DNA of 64,000 nt from assembly GCA_016169945.1 (NCBI GenBank), contig JADLSH010000389.1:372001-436000 (forward strand). Reading direction: 5' to 3'. The DNA is from Trachythela sp. YZ-2020 (taxonomy: Eukaryota > Cnidaria > Anthozoa > Malacalcyonacea > Clavulariidae). The position numbers and the translations under genes are program-made. The notes beneath the pieces were generated by a model, which did no database searches, was not told the origin of the DNA, and saw only the letters and a list, made by a program, of their open reading frames with translations. This document shows, piece after piece, positions 24,131 to 34,020 of this stretch. Numbering within the stretch: position 1 is the stretch's first letter; the number at the start of each line of letters is the position of its first letter.

Positions 24131-25680
24131 AAATATAGAGCGTGTTTAATCATGAAAATTCAATTCAGTGGACTTAAGCATGGACTCTTTGACCTGCGTA
24201 GCCTAAAGAGCGGAAAATTCAAATTCTGTAAGTTCCTTGGTTCAGAAATTATTCAACCAGCATAAGTTAATAAAAAGGCAGGACAAGTTACGTAACAGGA
24301 TTTTATTAGTCTACTATCCTCTGAACTGTCACGTGACGTTATTTAATATGCGAAAACCTAGCAAATATGTTTGGTGACTAGGACTGCTTATAATACCAAT
24401 ACCAAGCAATCTCAATGTTAATATTTCGAGACGATTTCACATTAACGTAAGAAATAGTGGACGTGTACAGTACATTGCCAACAGGGGAATATTTAAAGAA
24501 TCGTTTATGCTGGCAGCGCTTCAATCGCAATGTTTCCTTTCTGAAGCATGGAATCAAGCAGATGTTTAACGAACCCATTTGAGAAAAACATTGTAAAAGA
24601 AATTCAATATAATGCATTCGGGGTCTATTGCAAGGGGTCGAGCAGTGTCGTACATTGCGTGTTCACAAAGAAGGACAGAGGTTTCAAAAATTCTGATCAA
24701 AACCACCGCAAGCTCCGTGCGGGCGCGGCCTTCATGACGTCACTGAAGTTAATCTTTTCGAAAACCGACGAATGTTTTTGTTCTTACATAGTTACTGCCA
24801 TTATTTTCTTAAACATAAGCTACCATGAAGGTGAGTTGGTACTGTCTATCCCCGATGTGATCCCCCAAATGCAGGAAATCGCTCATTGATCGCCATTTTG
24901 TAATAGAATCGCAATGTTGTAATGTAAACGAGTTTAGAAATTAAAATTTAAAGGAAAGGAGTATTCACAAGTATACCCTTATAGATGGTCACATTTTTTC
25001 TACCTACCCTTTCTTTACAAAACCATTTGTAGAACGTACTGCTACGGGTTGAACAACCAGTCTTAACTTCCCTGGCATCCCACGACACTCTCAGATTTTC
25101 CTGCTCTTCTGAAAGTCTTCTTCGACGTGGCAATCCACGACAAAATATCATTACTTAGTTAAAACCACAAAACCTGGTTCGTAGCATTTTTGCGAGACAC
25201 AACTATCATGTTTCGTTCATATTATATTACATAATTATACAAGCCTAAAATGCTTTTCGCGCTTGAAAGTCGAGGTTTTGCGGTTTTGAGTTTTGACTGT
25301 CAGAGGACAAACTTAATTTAATTAGCTCTATATGTATGTAAACAAAACAAGTGTGAAGCTATTCGCGCAAGAAATAATATTATTTGCATTGATGAAGATC
25401 CAAGCTTGTGGATCGAAAGTATTGTTAAATAGATAATCATGGTGTTTTCAACAAAAAACAAATCCTTTGCTTCAATATTAGCTCACTCATTTCAGTGTGG
25501 TTGAGCGCTCGGTGACGTTTATATTGGTATTGATTAGCGATAATGCGACGCGGAATACCCTTTTAACAGTTTGGCTCGATACCACGTAATTCTCTCTAGA
25601 TGGTGATTGAAATAAGTCGCTGAAATAAAGATCATCATAACAATTATGCGATTAGAGCCCTAATGACACGTACCATGCAA
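24131..25680. other. Noncoding stretch
   Basis: No exon recognised. Open frames at 24.5-24.9 kb (+) and 24.9-25.2 kb (-) have no motif. A hammerhead-like motif lies at 25389-25420. Confidence 0.35.
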
Positions 25681-25689
25681 ATTTGAAAG

Positions 25690-26129
25690 AATCTTCCTCA
25701 CATCACAACTGGTTTTATTATATTGACGTAACACACTCTCTTGAGGACAAAGGTTTTACCATCCTTTGGGCAGTCGGTATCAGTGCTTTGCAGAATCTTT
25801 TCAATTTTCTCCTTTTTGGTGTATGTAACCGTAATTGACCTATTCGGTCTACCAGTGTGCATCCATGCACCCATGTCATCGCACTTTATATCATCTGGCG
25901 TCGTTGCTCAAAATCGAGACGTTGTGGGCAGCATTAACCTGTGGCGCATCACACAAACGTTCTTGGGGATCGTCCTCGAGCAAACCTTTTCAATTTCTTG
26001 CAACGAATAAGCTTCGTTTTTCCAGTCAAACACTGGTGTCAGTGCGTTATATTTGTATAGTTCTACTTCTGGTTCTTTATCTTCCTCAGAACTCAAGTCA
26101 CTATTGCAAGAAAGACTAATTTTTGTCAA
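25690..26129 (-). pseudogene. Long minus-strand frame with one stop (unnamed protein)
   Basis: One frame runs from 26129 to about 25690, broken only by TGA at 25905-25907. After the stop it reads ATTPDDIKCDDMGAWMHTGR, then PNRSITVTYTKKEKIEKIL and DCPKDGKTFVLKRV. Before it lies an acidic stretch, SDLSSEEDKEPEVELYKYNA. The DDMGxW motif reminds me of repeated unnamed proteins in cnidarian genomes linked with mobile elements. I cannot give a function. The single stop suggests a recent pseudogene, or an intron covering it. Confidence 0.4.
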
Positions 26130-28004
26130 CCTACAGTACTGTTTGTGTGTAGAGAACTTGTTTTCCCTCCTGTTTTCCTTGGCCTTCAGGCGCGATACCT
26201 ACAGGGGAATATGGTGGTTAACGCCCTAAATATATTTTGAAATCTGGGGTCACTGAAATGTAATTTAACGCACTTTCGTTAGTTTGTAAAAACTCTTAAA
26301 TATAACTACAACTTAAATATTCTTTGGATAGTTAAACTTACATCGTAGTTAACTCTAAATTAAATTGCTCTGTTTGGATAATTCTGTTAGAAAGTATAGT
26401 TAACATTAAGAACTTTTCCCAGTACGCGACAATTTTTGCCAGTTTTGGAGGTATCAGTAATTGCGTGATGACGTATTTGGTGCCAACTTCAAAGTGACGA
26501 CGTTCAAATTAACGGGAAATACAAGACAGTGGACACTCCGAAAACAGTTAACATTTTTATTCATAGTCGAAACGTGAGATAGAAATGTTAACCGTTTTCG
26601 GAATGTCCATTGTTTTGTGTTTTTTAATATTACTCAGTGGCAACCGTAACTTAAATGAACGGATCATGTTTTTTTCTTACAATTAGGGATTATTTTGATG
26701 CAGTTTGAGAACAAATCCAAACCGAGAAATAATGGACTGAACATTAGTAAAGGTAGACTTAATTTAGATGCTACTTTAAATGCGTTTGTGGATTGCCGTT
26801 ATTTGCAAGTCATCTTCTTCATCTTGTGATTTACTTACCCCGTGATCCTCCTCATCTTGTGACTTACTTCCTCCAAAAAACACTTTCTATAGCCTGAATT
26901 ATATTTTGCTCTTGGAAAAGAGCGAATATTGTGACTTCTTGAAGCATTTTAGGCACAGTTACTTGTAAGGACAATAATGTGATAGAAAGTACATTTGATG
27001 TCAGAGCTAAATCTTTATCTAAAGACTAACATTATAAGGAGGCCCTCTAGAGTATTTGTATAAAATTTCAGATCAGGTATCAATTTGTGTCATTCATGTA
27101 TTTGGACAAATGCATGCGTCAGATGAAGGAAAGTGGGTTGGAAAAGCACTAATGCTGACGGATTTGTACTTATACATGTACATCAAGTACACAACTATGA
27201 TAGAGCTGTTAAAAAATTAAGCGCATAAAAGTCGGTTTTTACCTGAGATTCGTTGCATCTTCAATATGCTTCCATATCATCTCATTTACATTATCATCCT
27301 CTTCCCTGATTGAATTTTCACCACCAGTATTTTTCACTTCCCTAATTGAATTTTAAATCAGCAGTAAATTTTGGTGTTTACGTTTTATTACTCAAACAAA
27401 TGTAGTTTGTTTCCCTCGCTTTGTGAGAAAGAAAGAAAACAAAACTTTGGTTGAAAACATTACTATAATCTTGATATCATGCAACAACAATCAATTAGCA
27501 AACACCACACATTGACACATGGCAAATTTATTCCGTCAGCCTATCAGAGATTGTTACTTAATATACGGTCCAATCAGAAGACAAGGTAATACTCTGACCC
27601 TAGTTCACATCCATTGGCGCAGTGCAAAAGTCAACTGCTGCTTTCTGCTGGTTGTTTATTTTCTCTCTTACAAAGCGATGCAGAAAACGGCAGAACCAGG
27701 GCATTTCATCGTGTGCTATGCTAAATTGATAATCGTAGTGTTAGTTTCTCCAAATTTCAAACAGATAAAATATCACGGCGTTAGAAATGAGGGGTACAAA
27801 ATCCCAATTTCCACCAAAATTTTGCTCAAATCCCAGTTCCCAGCCCAATTTTGCCCCAAATCCCTGTTACAAAATCTGAAATCCCATTCTCAGTCAGGCT
27901 AATTCAAACTAGCGGCTAATTGAAACTGTTAGGATGGAGTTGATCACAACTATGATCATCTCAAATGTCGAACGGAAATTTATACATTTTTTAGGCCTAG
28001 TCGG
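26130..28004. other. Noncoding stretch
   Basis: It contains an imperfect hairpin at 26519-26622 with arms of about 40 bp around AACATTT. The plus-strand frame at 27519-27902 has no motif. A repeated phrase near 27790-27890 (AAATCCC, CCAATTTTGC) may be part of an old repeat. Confidence 0.4.
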
Positions 28005-28235
28005 GAGCAGTTGCGACTCTCATCTTATATACCGAAATTGGGGTTGATGCTTAGCAACTGGACTCCGTTGGTTGGAGCACTGCACCGGAATCGCATGGCC
28101 GCAGATTCAATTCCTGCCAGGGGGTCTAAGTTGCATTTTTCAATTCGCAACTGCTCCTGGCTAGGTATAAAAATGTATATAAATTTCCGTTCGAGTATTT
28201 CATCTACTAAAAACGTTCTACTATAAATACAATCG
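28005..28235 (+). mobile_element. tRNA-derived SINE, forward copy
   Basis: An A-box-like part (TGGACTCCGTTGGTTGGAGC) leads into GCACCGGAATCGCATGGCCG and a B-box-like GATTCAATTCC. Then comes the family tail AAGTTGCATTTTTC, CAACTGCTCCTGGCTAGGT and ATAAATTTCCGTTCGAG. It ends near a T-poor flank. The tail is shared with the copies at 22.2 and 28.5 kb. Confidence 0.75.
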
Positions 28236-28474
28236 AACGGGAAAGGTCTTGATATTTACCCACTTCAAACGTGGTTTTATGGTACAAGATACAAAAAGGT
28301 GTGGCCGTCCTGCCAGAATTTACATGGCGAAAACAGTAAAGTTTCCAGATTATAAAATGAGAGTAACACAACATATAATGAGTTGATGAATCGGAAAAAG
28401 ATAAATTTTGTCAATACATCAACACACATAATTAACAAACAGATAAATATCAAGACTTTTTCTTAGCATCTCGT

Positions 28475-28650
28475 TCGATAGGACTAATAGTAGAAGGTGT
28501 TTGTTGATGGAATTTCAAACGAAAATTTATGTACATTTTTTAGACCTAGCAAGGAGCACTTGCGAAAATTCAACTTAGGCCATCTGACAGGAATTGAACC
28601 TGCGGTCCTGCGATTCCGGATTGAGATCCTCAGAATTGAGCTTGATTGGT
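28475..28650 (-). mobile_element. tRNA-derived SINE, reverse copy
   Basis: Read on the minus strand, CCGGAATCGCAGGACCGCAG leads to GGTTCAATTCC, then AAGTTGAATTTTCGCAAGTG and CTCCTTGCTAGGTCTAAAAA. It is the same family as the copy 240 bases to the left, in the opposite orientation. Sequences just outside the two tails (GGTCTTGATATTTA and AAATATCAAGAC) are also inverted copies. Confidence 0.75.
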
Positions 28651-28824
28651 ATTTAATACAGTGTGGTTGATCAACTATGGTTTGATACATTTGAGTTGTT
28701 TGTGATCTTTAGTGGAATAATTTAACAATGACGGCAAAGAAAAAATAAACAAACTCGCATGAAAACATTGCGGGATTTTCTCTGAGTATCCAAAATAAAA
28801 ATCCAAAATAAAAATAAAGTATGA

Positions 28825-29247
28825 ATGGATATATCAACTCCAAAAAAGAAAGCAAACAAGTCTGATTTAAATAACTTTTGCCGAATTTGCAAGTGCTCAT
28901 TCTCAACTAAATTTGGAACAGGCAAGTTAGGACGAATTTCGACAGAAAATATATTTAAAACGTCAAATCGTGAGGGAAGCCGTGGTACCACATTAGCATT
29001 GATTTGCGCTTCCAACGGCATTGTTATAAATAAATCGTCACGTTTATCAGATCGTGTGTGCAATGCTTGTGGGCGTAAAGTACGAAATTTGTATCAATTA
29101 TTCAATTTGGTAAAGAACACGACAAACGAAGAGAATGTTGAAAGTCCCGCTCGTTTCAAACGGCAATTTCAAACGGCGTTTCAAACAGCCAATCAGAATG
29201 CTGCGTTCGTGTACGAACGCGGAAAACATAAAATACCCGGTCAGTAG
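28825..29247 (+). CDS. ZAD-like zinc-binding ORF, interrupted by the 6-kb element
   Basis: The frame starts at ATG 28825 and shows C19-x2-C22 and C79-x2-C82 about 57 residues apart. The key blocks are NNFCRICKCSFS and SDRVCNACGRKVRNLYQL. This CxxC...CxxC spacing resembles a ZAD-type zinc-coordinating domain, a protein-interaction module found at the N terminus of some transcription factors and mobile-element proteins. The downstream part is basic (RFKRQFQTAFQTANQ). The element begins at 29243, so the last codons and the stop (TAG 29245-29247) come from inserted DNA. Without the element and one target copy the frame would run about 31 more codons to TAA at 35416-35418. Whether this is a host gene or part of another repeat is open. 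Confidence 0.55.
   Translation: MDISTPKKKANKSDLNNFCRICKCSFSTKFGTGKLGRISTENIFKTSNREGSRGTTLALICASNGIVINKSSRLSDRVCNACGRKVRNLYQLFNLVKNTTNEENVESPARFKRQFQTAFQTANQNAAFVYERGKHKIPGQ
29237..29242. repeat. Target-site duplication, left copy
   Basis: CCGGTC directly abuts the AGTAGG tip of the element and recurs at the other end. Confidence 0.85.
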
Positions 29248-29565
29248 GTAACCCCCCCCCCATTCACCGAGCAAAGGGATGCCGACAATGACGTCATACC
29301 GCCAATGACGTAATGACCGGAAATACCCGCCCACATTCGGAATTAATGATGTACGTTCATGAATTAATTACCCTCATGAATTATTAAGTATGCACGTTCA
29401 ACTACGTGTTTCCGATTTTAACCAAGATGACGTAATGACATGTTTAGTTATATTTAGTGTGCATTACGTAAATGTACTATACATGCCTAAGCAACGCTTT
29501 TATTCATGCCCTGTTCATAAATATATAGTCCCTCAATTCACTGTTCATATTCTGCAAACTGTTCG

Positions 29566-29820
29566 TTAATTGTTCATACTTTTCTTCTTCAGAGAGTCAT
29601 TATAGGCTTTTAGCCTAGCATGTAATGCACGACTCGAAGTAGTGACTTTAAGTTGTATTAACCATGCTAATGTTTGTTGTTTTTTCGATGACGATAGGCG
29701 AATACTTTGTTCGCTCAAGCCACGCTCGAGACCACGCTTGCTTATTCTGAGTTGAGATTTTATTTGGCCAAGTGTAAACAGGTCTTTTTATTGCCGATCA
29801 TTGGGTAAACGTTTATCCAT
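29566..29820 (-). pseudogene. Candidate 85-codon ORF with a stop, left arm
   Basis: This is the mirror of 34739-34993. The frame begins with ATG at 29820 and reads to TAA at 29568, with an in-frame TAA at codon 11. It is exactly the same length as the right-arm copy, so no indel has entered either one. Any protein would be short and basic. Confidence 0.3.
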
Positions 29821-30424
29821 GTTGTCTTGAAGCTATATGTATGTCTTGTATCTATGCTAGGAAGACTTCTGATCTTACTCACACTAATGTGAACACAGCA
29901 CTAAGGCTATATACGCACAGGCTGTTGCTTGCGAAGTTGAAAATTGATACCCCCACATGAAATACTTTGATAATCACGCATTTATCAAGCCAATAGTGAT
30001 TTCCCACTGACTAAGTTTTATTACTAGCTTACTAGCTTAGCTGTGAGATACAAAGGATTTGAATAATTTTTGACCGCTAATTGGAATATAAAATAATGAT
30101 TTCCGACTTAGCTGCATGAGTCTAAGTAAAACATTTTGATCTATGCACACATATTTTGTTAGTCAGAAACTCATCCTCAAAATATACACCTAGTTAGCAC
30201 TGATAAGACCTTTTTATTATGACATTACACAATCGTCTCTCTCTCCTTTTGCGATAAAAATATGGACATGTTTGTGAGGCACTTATTGCTGATTTTTGAC
30301 GTGCTATAGCGATGTTTACTATAGATGCTTACTGATGTTTACTTTGGCATGCTGTGTTCAATGAGCCGTGCGCATAAATTTAGGTTGATCTATGCACACA
30401 TATTTTGTTAGTCATTGACACTAC

Positions 30425-30556
30425 TCAGTTCACGAATCCTTTAAGGGTGATATCGCCGCATTGTACAAGTTTTTCTAGCTGTATCATTCCTTTTGCATAG
30501 CACACACATCCTTCTTTAATTCCATCGCCTTCGTATTTTCTCCTGCATCTTCGCAT
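30425..30556 (-). CDS. Candidate 43-residue ORF, left arm
   Basis: The frame from ATG 30556 to TGA 30425 mirrors 34005-34136. It is the same length and open in both arms. One codon differs (ATG here, TTG on the right), so the two encode Met and Leu at residue 24. Cysteines at 4, 17, 19 and 33 could bind metal. No family is recognised and it may be chance. Confidence 0.3.
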   Translation of the reverse strand: MRRCRRKYEGDGIKEGCVCYAKGMIQLEKLVQCGDITLKGFVN

Positions 30557-31000
30557 TAAGTTCGCATTTTTCTCATGCGTCTTCGCATTAAGTTCGCATT
30601 TTTCTCATGCGTCTTCGCATTAAGGCCTTTGTGGCCCTATGCGCCTTCGCATTTTGCTTCGCATTCTTCGCATTTTGCTCATGCGTCTTCGCATTAAGGC
30701 CCGTCGTGGCTCGAAGGCCCGGAATATCTCAGCCTAGCTGACACTTATAGTCTTAAGTTCGCATTCTGTTTATGCGTCTTCGCATTAAGGCCATTGTGGC
30801 CCTATGCACCTTCGCATTTTGCTCATGCGTCCTCGCATTAAGTTCGCATTTTGCTCATGCGTCTTCGCATTAAGTTCGCATTTTGCTCATGCGTCTTCGC
30901 ATTTACTTCGCATTCTGTTCATGCGTCTTCGCATTCTGCTCCTGCGCCTTCGCATTCCGCCCATGCGCCTTCGCATTAAGGCCCGATTGATAGCAAGGCT
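30550..31000 (-). repeat. Subterminal 21-bp-type repeats, left arm
   Basis: Repeats of GCATGAGCAAAATGCGAA-type units, read on the minus strand, are interspersed with GGCCTTAATGCG blocks. They are the same motif as in the central array and mirror 33580-34020. Confidence 0.85.
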
Positions 31001-31173
31001 TTCGTCCTTCCTACGGGAGAAGCAACTTTGTGAGCGTATCCGTGTGTAATGTTCGCACACCTCAATAACAAACAAATTTTAATACAAAATAATACAATTT
31101 TTTCTCAATACAAAAGTGGTTTAACATTAGTTTAGGCAAAAAAAAAATATATATATATATATACAAAAAATGT

Positions 31174-31870
31174 TCAATTGGAATCTTCGTCGTTGTTAGA
31201 GCAGCGTCTTTCACTCACCAGCTTTTCAAAAAGAAATTTCCTCTTTTCAATAGCAGCAGCCAAAGCTTCGTCAGGATCGAAATCGTCGTCGTCAATGAGT
31301 GCATCTCTGGTTTTCATTATTTTCCGCTGTATTGGATCCCTTTTTAACGCCCTCATCCAAACCATTCGTTCTAAATAGGCTTTTTGAAGTTCTTCTCGTA
31401 GTCTCAATAAATACAGTGGGCTAGCTTTCGCTAGAGCATCTTCCTCATTAAAACCTTTGTCTCGAATTCTTGCAATAATTCTTCGCACTCCGGAATCAAC
31501 TTTTCTTGTGCGATACCTATTAGTGTCCCCCATGGATCCAATTCATCTTCATCAACTGTCTCGTCATTCTCACTGCTTTCCTCGGCGTTCTCACTGCTTT
31601 CATCGTCACCTGTTTCGGCATTCCACTACTTTCATCATCATGTGATGAGGTTGTTACATATTCATCCGATTCTGTATAGCGGGATCTCTTTCGGGGAATT
31701 TCATCATCTGTGATCACTTTATCATATACTGGCTTATTTTCGTATTCCATCACGGAGTCTTCGTTAAAACTATGAGTGTTTGCGTATGCGCAATGGCTCG
31801 CTTTGTGTCGCCTGATATTATAATTAGATGAAAACCGTTTTAGACATCTATCACACTGATAAGAACCCAT
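31174..31870 (-). pseudogene. C2H2 zinc-finger gene, left-arm copy with two frameshifts
   Basis: This copy matches 32694-33392 almost base for base but is 697 instead of 699 bases long. It lacks one G near 31623 (GTGGAAT versus GTGGGAAT) and one G near 31463 (TTCGAGAC versus TTCGGAGAC). The first deletion moves the frame within the acidic region and leads to an early stop. The second brings the C-terminal half back only if both are corrected. Start, zinc finger and C terminus are otherwise intact. The minimal decay suggests a recent event, though assembly errors in the long palindrome are also possible. Confidence 0.85.
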
Positions 31871-31914
31871 AGTCTACTACACCCAAGGAATGAAACGAAA
31901 GTCAAGAGTGGCTA

Positions 31915-31921
31915 GTTATAT
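31915..31921 (-). promoter_or_regulatory. TATA box of the left zinc-finger copy
   Basis: TATATAA on the minus strand, mirror image of 32643-32649. Confidence 0.55.
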
Positions 31922-31989
31922 AGTCGATAAACGCATGGTTCGCTTGTGGGACAATTCAGACGAACTAGTTTGAACGCGATTCAGACAGT

Positions 31990-32092
31990 ATGCATGTGCA
32001 TTCTGTTCATGCGTCTTCGCATTCTGCTCATGCGTCTTCGCATTCTGTTCATGCGTCTTCGCATTCATCTTCGCACTCTGCTCATGCGTCTT
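31990..32092 (-). repeat. Central 21-bp repeat array, left part
   Basis: About five units, with TTCTGCTCATGCGTCTTCGC as the plus-strand reading. The array is inverted relative to 32138-32567 and separated from it by about 45 bases (32093-32137). Confidence 0.9.
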
Positions 32093-32137
32093 CAGCCTTG
32101 TTATCAATGGGCTTCCGGGAGGCAAAGCGAGGCAAAG
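32093..32137. other. Axis spacer of the palindrome
   Basis: This unique stretch, containing TTGTTATCAATGGGCTTCCG, separates the two inverted arrays and is the sequence axis. The phrase AAGCGAGGCAAAGGGCC continues into the right array. A related phrase (GATTGATAGCAAGG) occurs at both outer arrays, near 30985 and 33570. Confidence 0.7.
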
Positions 32138-32567
32138 GGCCTGAGCAGAATGCGAAGACGCATGAGCAGAATGCGAAGACGCATGAGCAGAATGCGAAGA
32201 GCAGAATGGAAGACGCATGAGCAGAATGCGAAGACGCATGAGCAGAATGCGAAGAACGCATGAGCAGAATGCGAAGACGCATGAGCAGAATGCGAAGACG
32301 CATGAGCAGAATGCGAAGACGCATGAGCAGAATGCGAAGACGCATGAGCAGAATGCGAAGACGCATGAGCAGAATGCGAAGACGCATGAGCAGAATGCGA
32401 AGACGCATGAGCAGAATGCGAAGACGCATGAGCAGAATGCGAAGACGCATGAGCAGAATGCGAAGACGCATGAGCAGAATGCGAAGACGCATGAGCAGAA
32501 TGCGAAGACGCATGAGCAGAATGCGAAGACGCATGAGCAGAATGCGAAGACGCATGAGCAGAATGCA
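32138..32567 (+). repeat. Central 21-bp repeat array, right part
   Basis: About 20 copies of GCATGAGCAGAATGCGAAGA plus C follow each other, almost identical, with two irregular units near 32200 and 32250. The unit is 7 codons long and lacks stops, so open frames here (for example MSRMRRR repeats) are a by-product. The array has about 15 more units than its left counterpart. Confidence 0.95.
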
Positions 32568-32642
32568 CATGCATACTGTCTGAATCGCGTTCAAACTAGT
32601 TCGTCTGAATTGTCCCACAAGCGAAACATGCGTTTATCGACT

Positions 32643-32649
32643 ATATAAC
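32643..32649 (+). promoter_or_regulatory. TATA box of the right zinc-finger gene
   Basis: TATATAA lies 45 bases before the ATG. A start of transcription about 25-30 bases downstream, near TCATTCC, would give a short leader. Confidence 0.6.
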
Positions 32650-32693
32650 TAGCCACTCTTGACTTTCGTTTCATTCCTTGGGTGTAGTAGACT

Positions 32694-33392
32694 ATGGGTT
32701 CTTATCAGTGTGATAGATGTCTAAAACGGTTTTCATCTAATTATAATATCAGGCGACACAAAGCGAGCCATTGCGCATACGCAAACACTCATAGTTTTAA
32801 CGAAGACTCCGTGATGGAATACGAAAATAAGCCAGTATATGATAAAGTGATCACAGATGATGAAATTCCCCGAAAGAGATCCCGCTATACAGAATCGGAT
32901 GAATATGTAACAACCTCATCACATGATGATGAAAGTAGTGGGAATGCCGAAACAGGTGACGATGAAAGCAGTGAGAACGCCGAGGAAAGCAGTGAGAATG
33001 ACGAGACAGTTGATGAAGATGAATTGGATCCATGGGGGACACTAATAGGTATCGCACAAGAAAAGTTGATTCCGGAGTGCGAAGAATTATTGCAAGAATT
33101 CGGAGACAAAGGTTTTAATGAGGAAGATGCTCTAGCGAAAGCTAGCCCACTGTATTTATTGAGACTACGAGAAGAACTTCAAAAAGCCTATTTAGAACGA
33201 ATGGTTTGGATGAGGGCGTTAAAAAGGGATCCAATACAGCGGAAAATAATGAAAACCAGAGATGCACTCATTGACGACGACGATTTCGATCCTGACGAAG
33301 CTTTGGCTGCTGCTATTGAAAAGAGGAAATTTCTTTTTGAAAAGCTGGTGAGTGAAAGACGCTGCTCTAACAACGACGAAGATTCCAATTGA
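32694..33392 (+). CDS. C2H2 zinc-finger protein of the palindromic element, intact copy
   Basis: This single-exon gene of 232 residues starts at ATG 32694, 45 bases after a TATA box. Residues 4-26 are one classic C2H2 finger (C6-x2-C9-x12-H22-x3-H26). Residues about 45-115 are acidic and serine-rich, with DDESSENAEESSENDE repeats ending in ELDPWGTL. The C-terminal half is charged and helical, with LLRLREELQKAYLERMVWMR, KRDPIQRKIMKTRDAL and DFDPDEALAAAIEKRKFLFE. The finger suggests DNA binding, for which the 21-bp repeats are obvious candidate sites (inference). I recall similar proteins as repeated unnamed ORFs in marine invertebrate genomes, but know no function. No catalytic motif is visible. 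Upstream is the central array; downstream are AT repeats and a possible ATTAAA signal at 33478. Confidence 0.85.
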   Translation: MGSYQCDRCLKRFSSNYNIRRHKASHCAYANTHSFNEDSVMEYENKPVYDKVITDDEIPRKRSRYTESDEYVTTSSHDDESSGNAETGDDESSENAEESSENDETVDEDELDPWGTLIGIAQEKLIPECEELLQEFGDKGFNEEDALAKASPLYLLRLREELQKAYLERMVWMRALKRDPIQRKIMKTRDALIDDDDFDPDEALAAAIEKRKFLFEKLVSERRCSNNDEDSN

Positions 33393-33477
33393 ACATTTTT
33401 TGTATATATATATATATTTTTTTGCCTAAACTAATGTTAAACCACTTTTGTATTGAGAAAAAATTGTATTATTTTGT

Positions 33478-33483
33478 ATTAAA
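33478..33483 (+). terminator. Possible poly(A) signal ATTAAA
   Basis: ATTAAA lies 86 bases after the stop codon of the zinc-finger gene. No AATAAA is nearer. It mirrors a site in the left arm. Confidence 0.35.
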
Positions 33484-33579
33484 ATTTGTTTGTTATTGAG
33501 GTGTGCGAACATTACACACGGATACGCTCACAAAGTTGCTTCTCCCGTAGGAAGGACGAAAGCCTTGCTATCAATCGGG

Positions 33580-34020
33580 CCTTAATGCGAAGGCGCATGG
33601 GCGGAATGCGAAGGCGCATGAGCAGAATGCGAAGACGCATGAACAGAATGCGAAGTAAATGCGAAGACGCATGAGCAAAATGCGAACTTAATGCGAAGAC
33701 GCATGAGAAAAATGCGAACTTAATGCGAGGACGCATGAGCAAAATGCGAAGGTGCATAGGGCCACAATGGCCTTAATGCGAAGACGCATAAACAGAATGC
33801 GAACTTAAGACTATAAGTGTCAGCTAGGCTGAGATATTCCGGGCCTTCGAGCCACGACGGGCCTTAATGCGAAGACGCATGAGCAAAATGCGAAGAATGC
33901 GAAGCAAAATGCGAAGGCGCATAGGGCCACAAAGGCCTTAATGCGAAGACGCATGAGAAAAATGCGAACTTAATGCGAAGACGCATGAGAAAAATGCGAA
34001 CTTAATGCGAAGATGCAGGA
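33580..34020 (+). repeat. Subterminal 21-bp-type repeats, right arm
   Basis: Units such as GAAGACGCATGAGCAAAATG alternate with AACTTAATGC and GGCCTTAATGCG phrases. It is the mirror of 30550-31000. Confidence 0.85.

Noticed and set aside
32138..32567. CRISPR-like regular array
   Set aside because: The 21-bp units are contiguous with no unique spacers, in an animal-type genome. It is a minisatellite.
32217..32648. Long open frames across the 21-bp array (for example MSRMRRR or THEQNAK repeats)
   Set aside because: A stop-free 21-bp unit keeps several frames open on both strands at once. There is no independent sign of coding.
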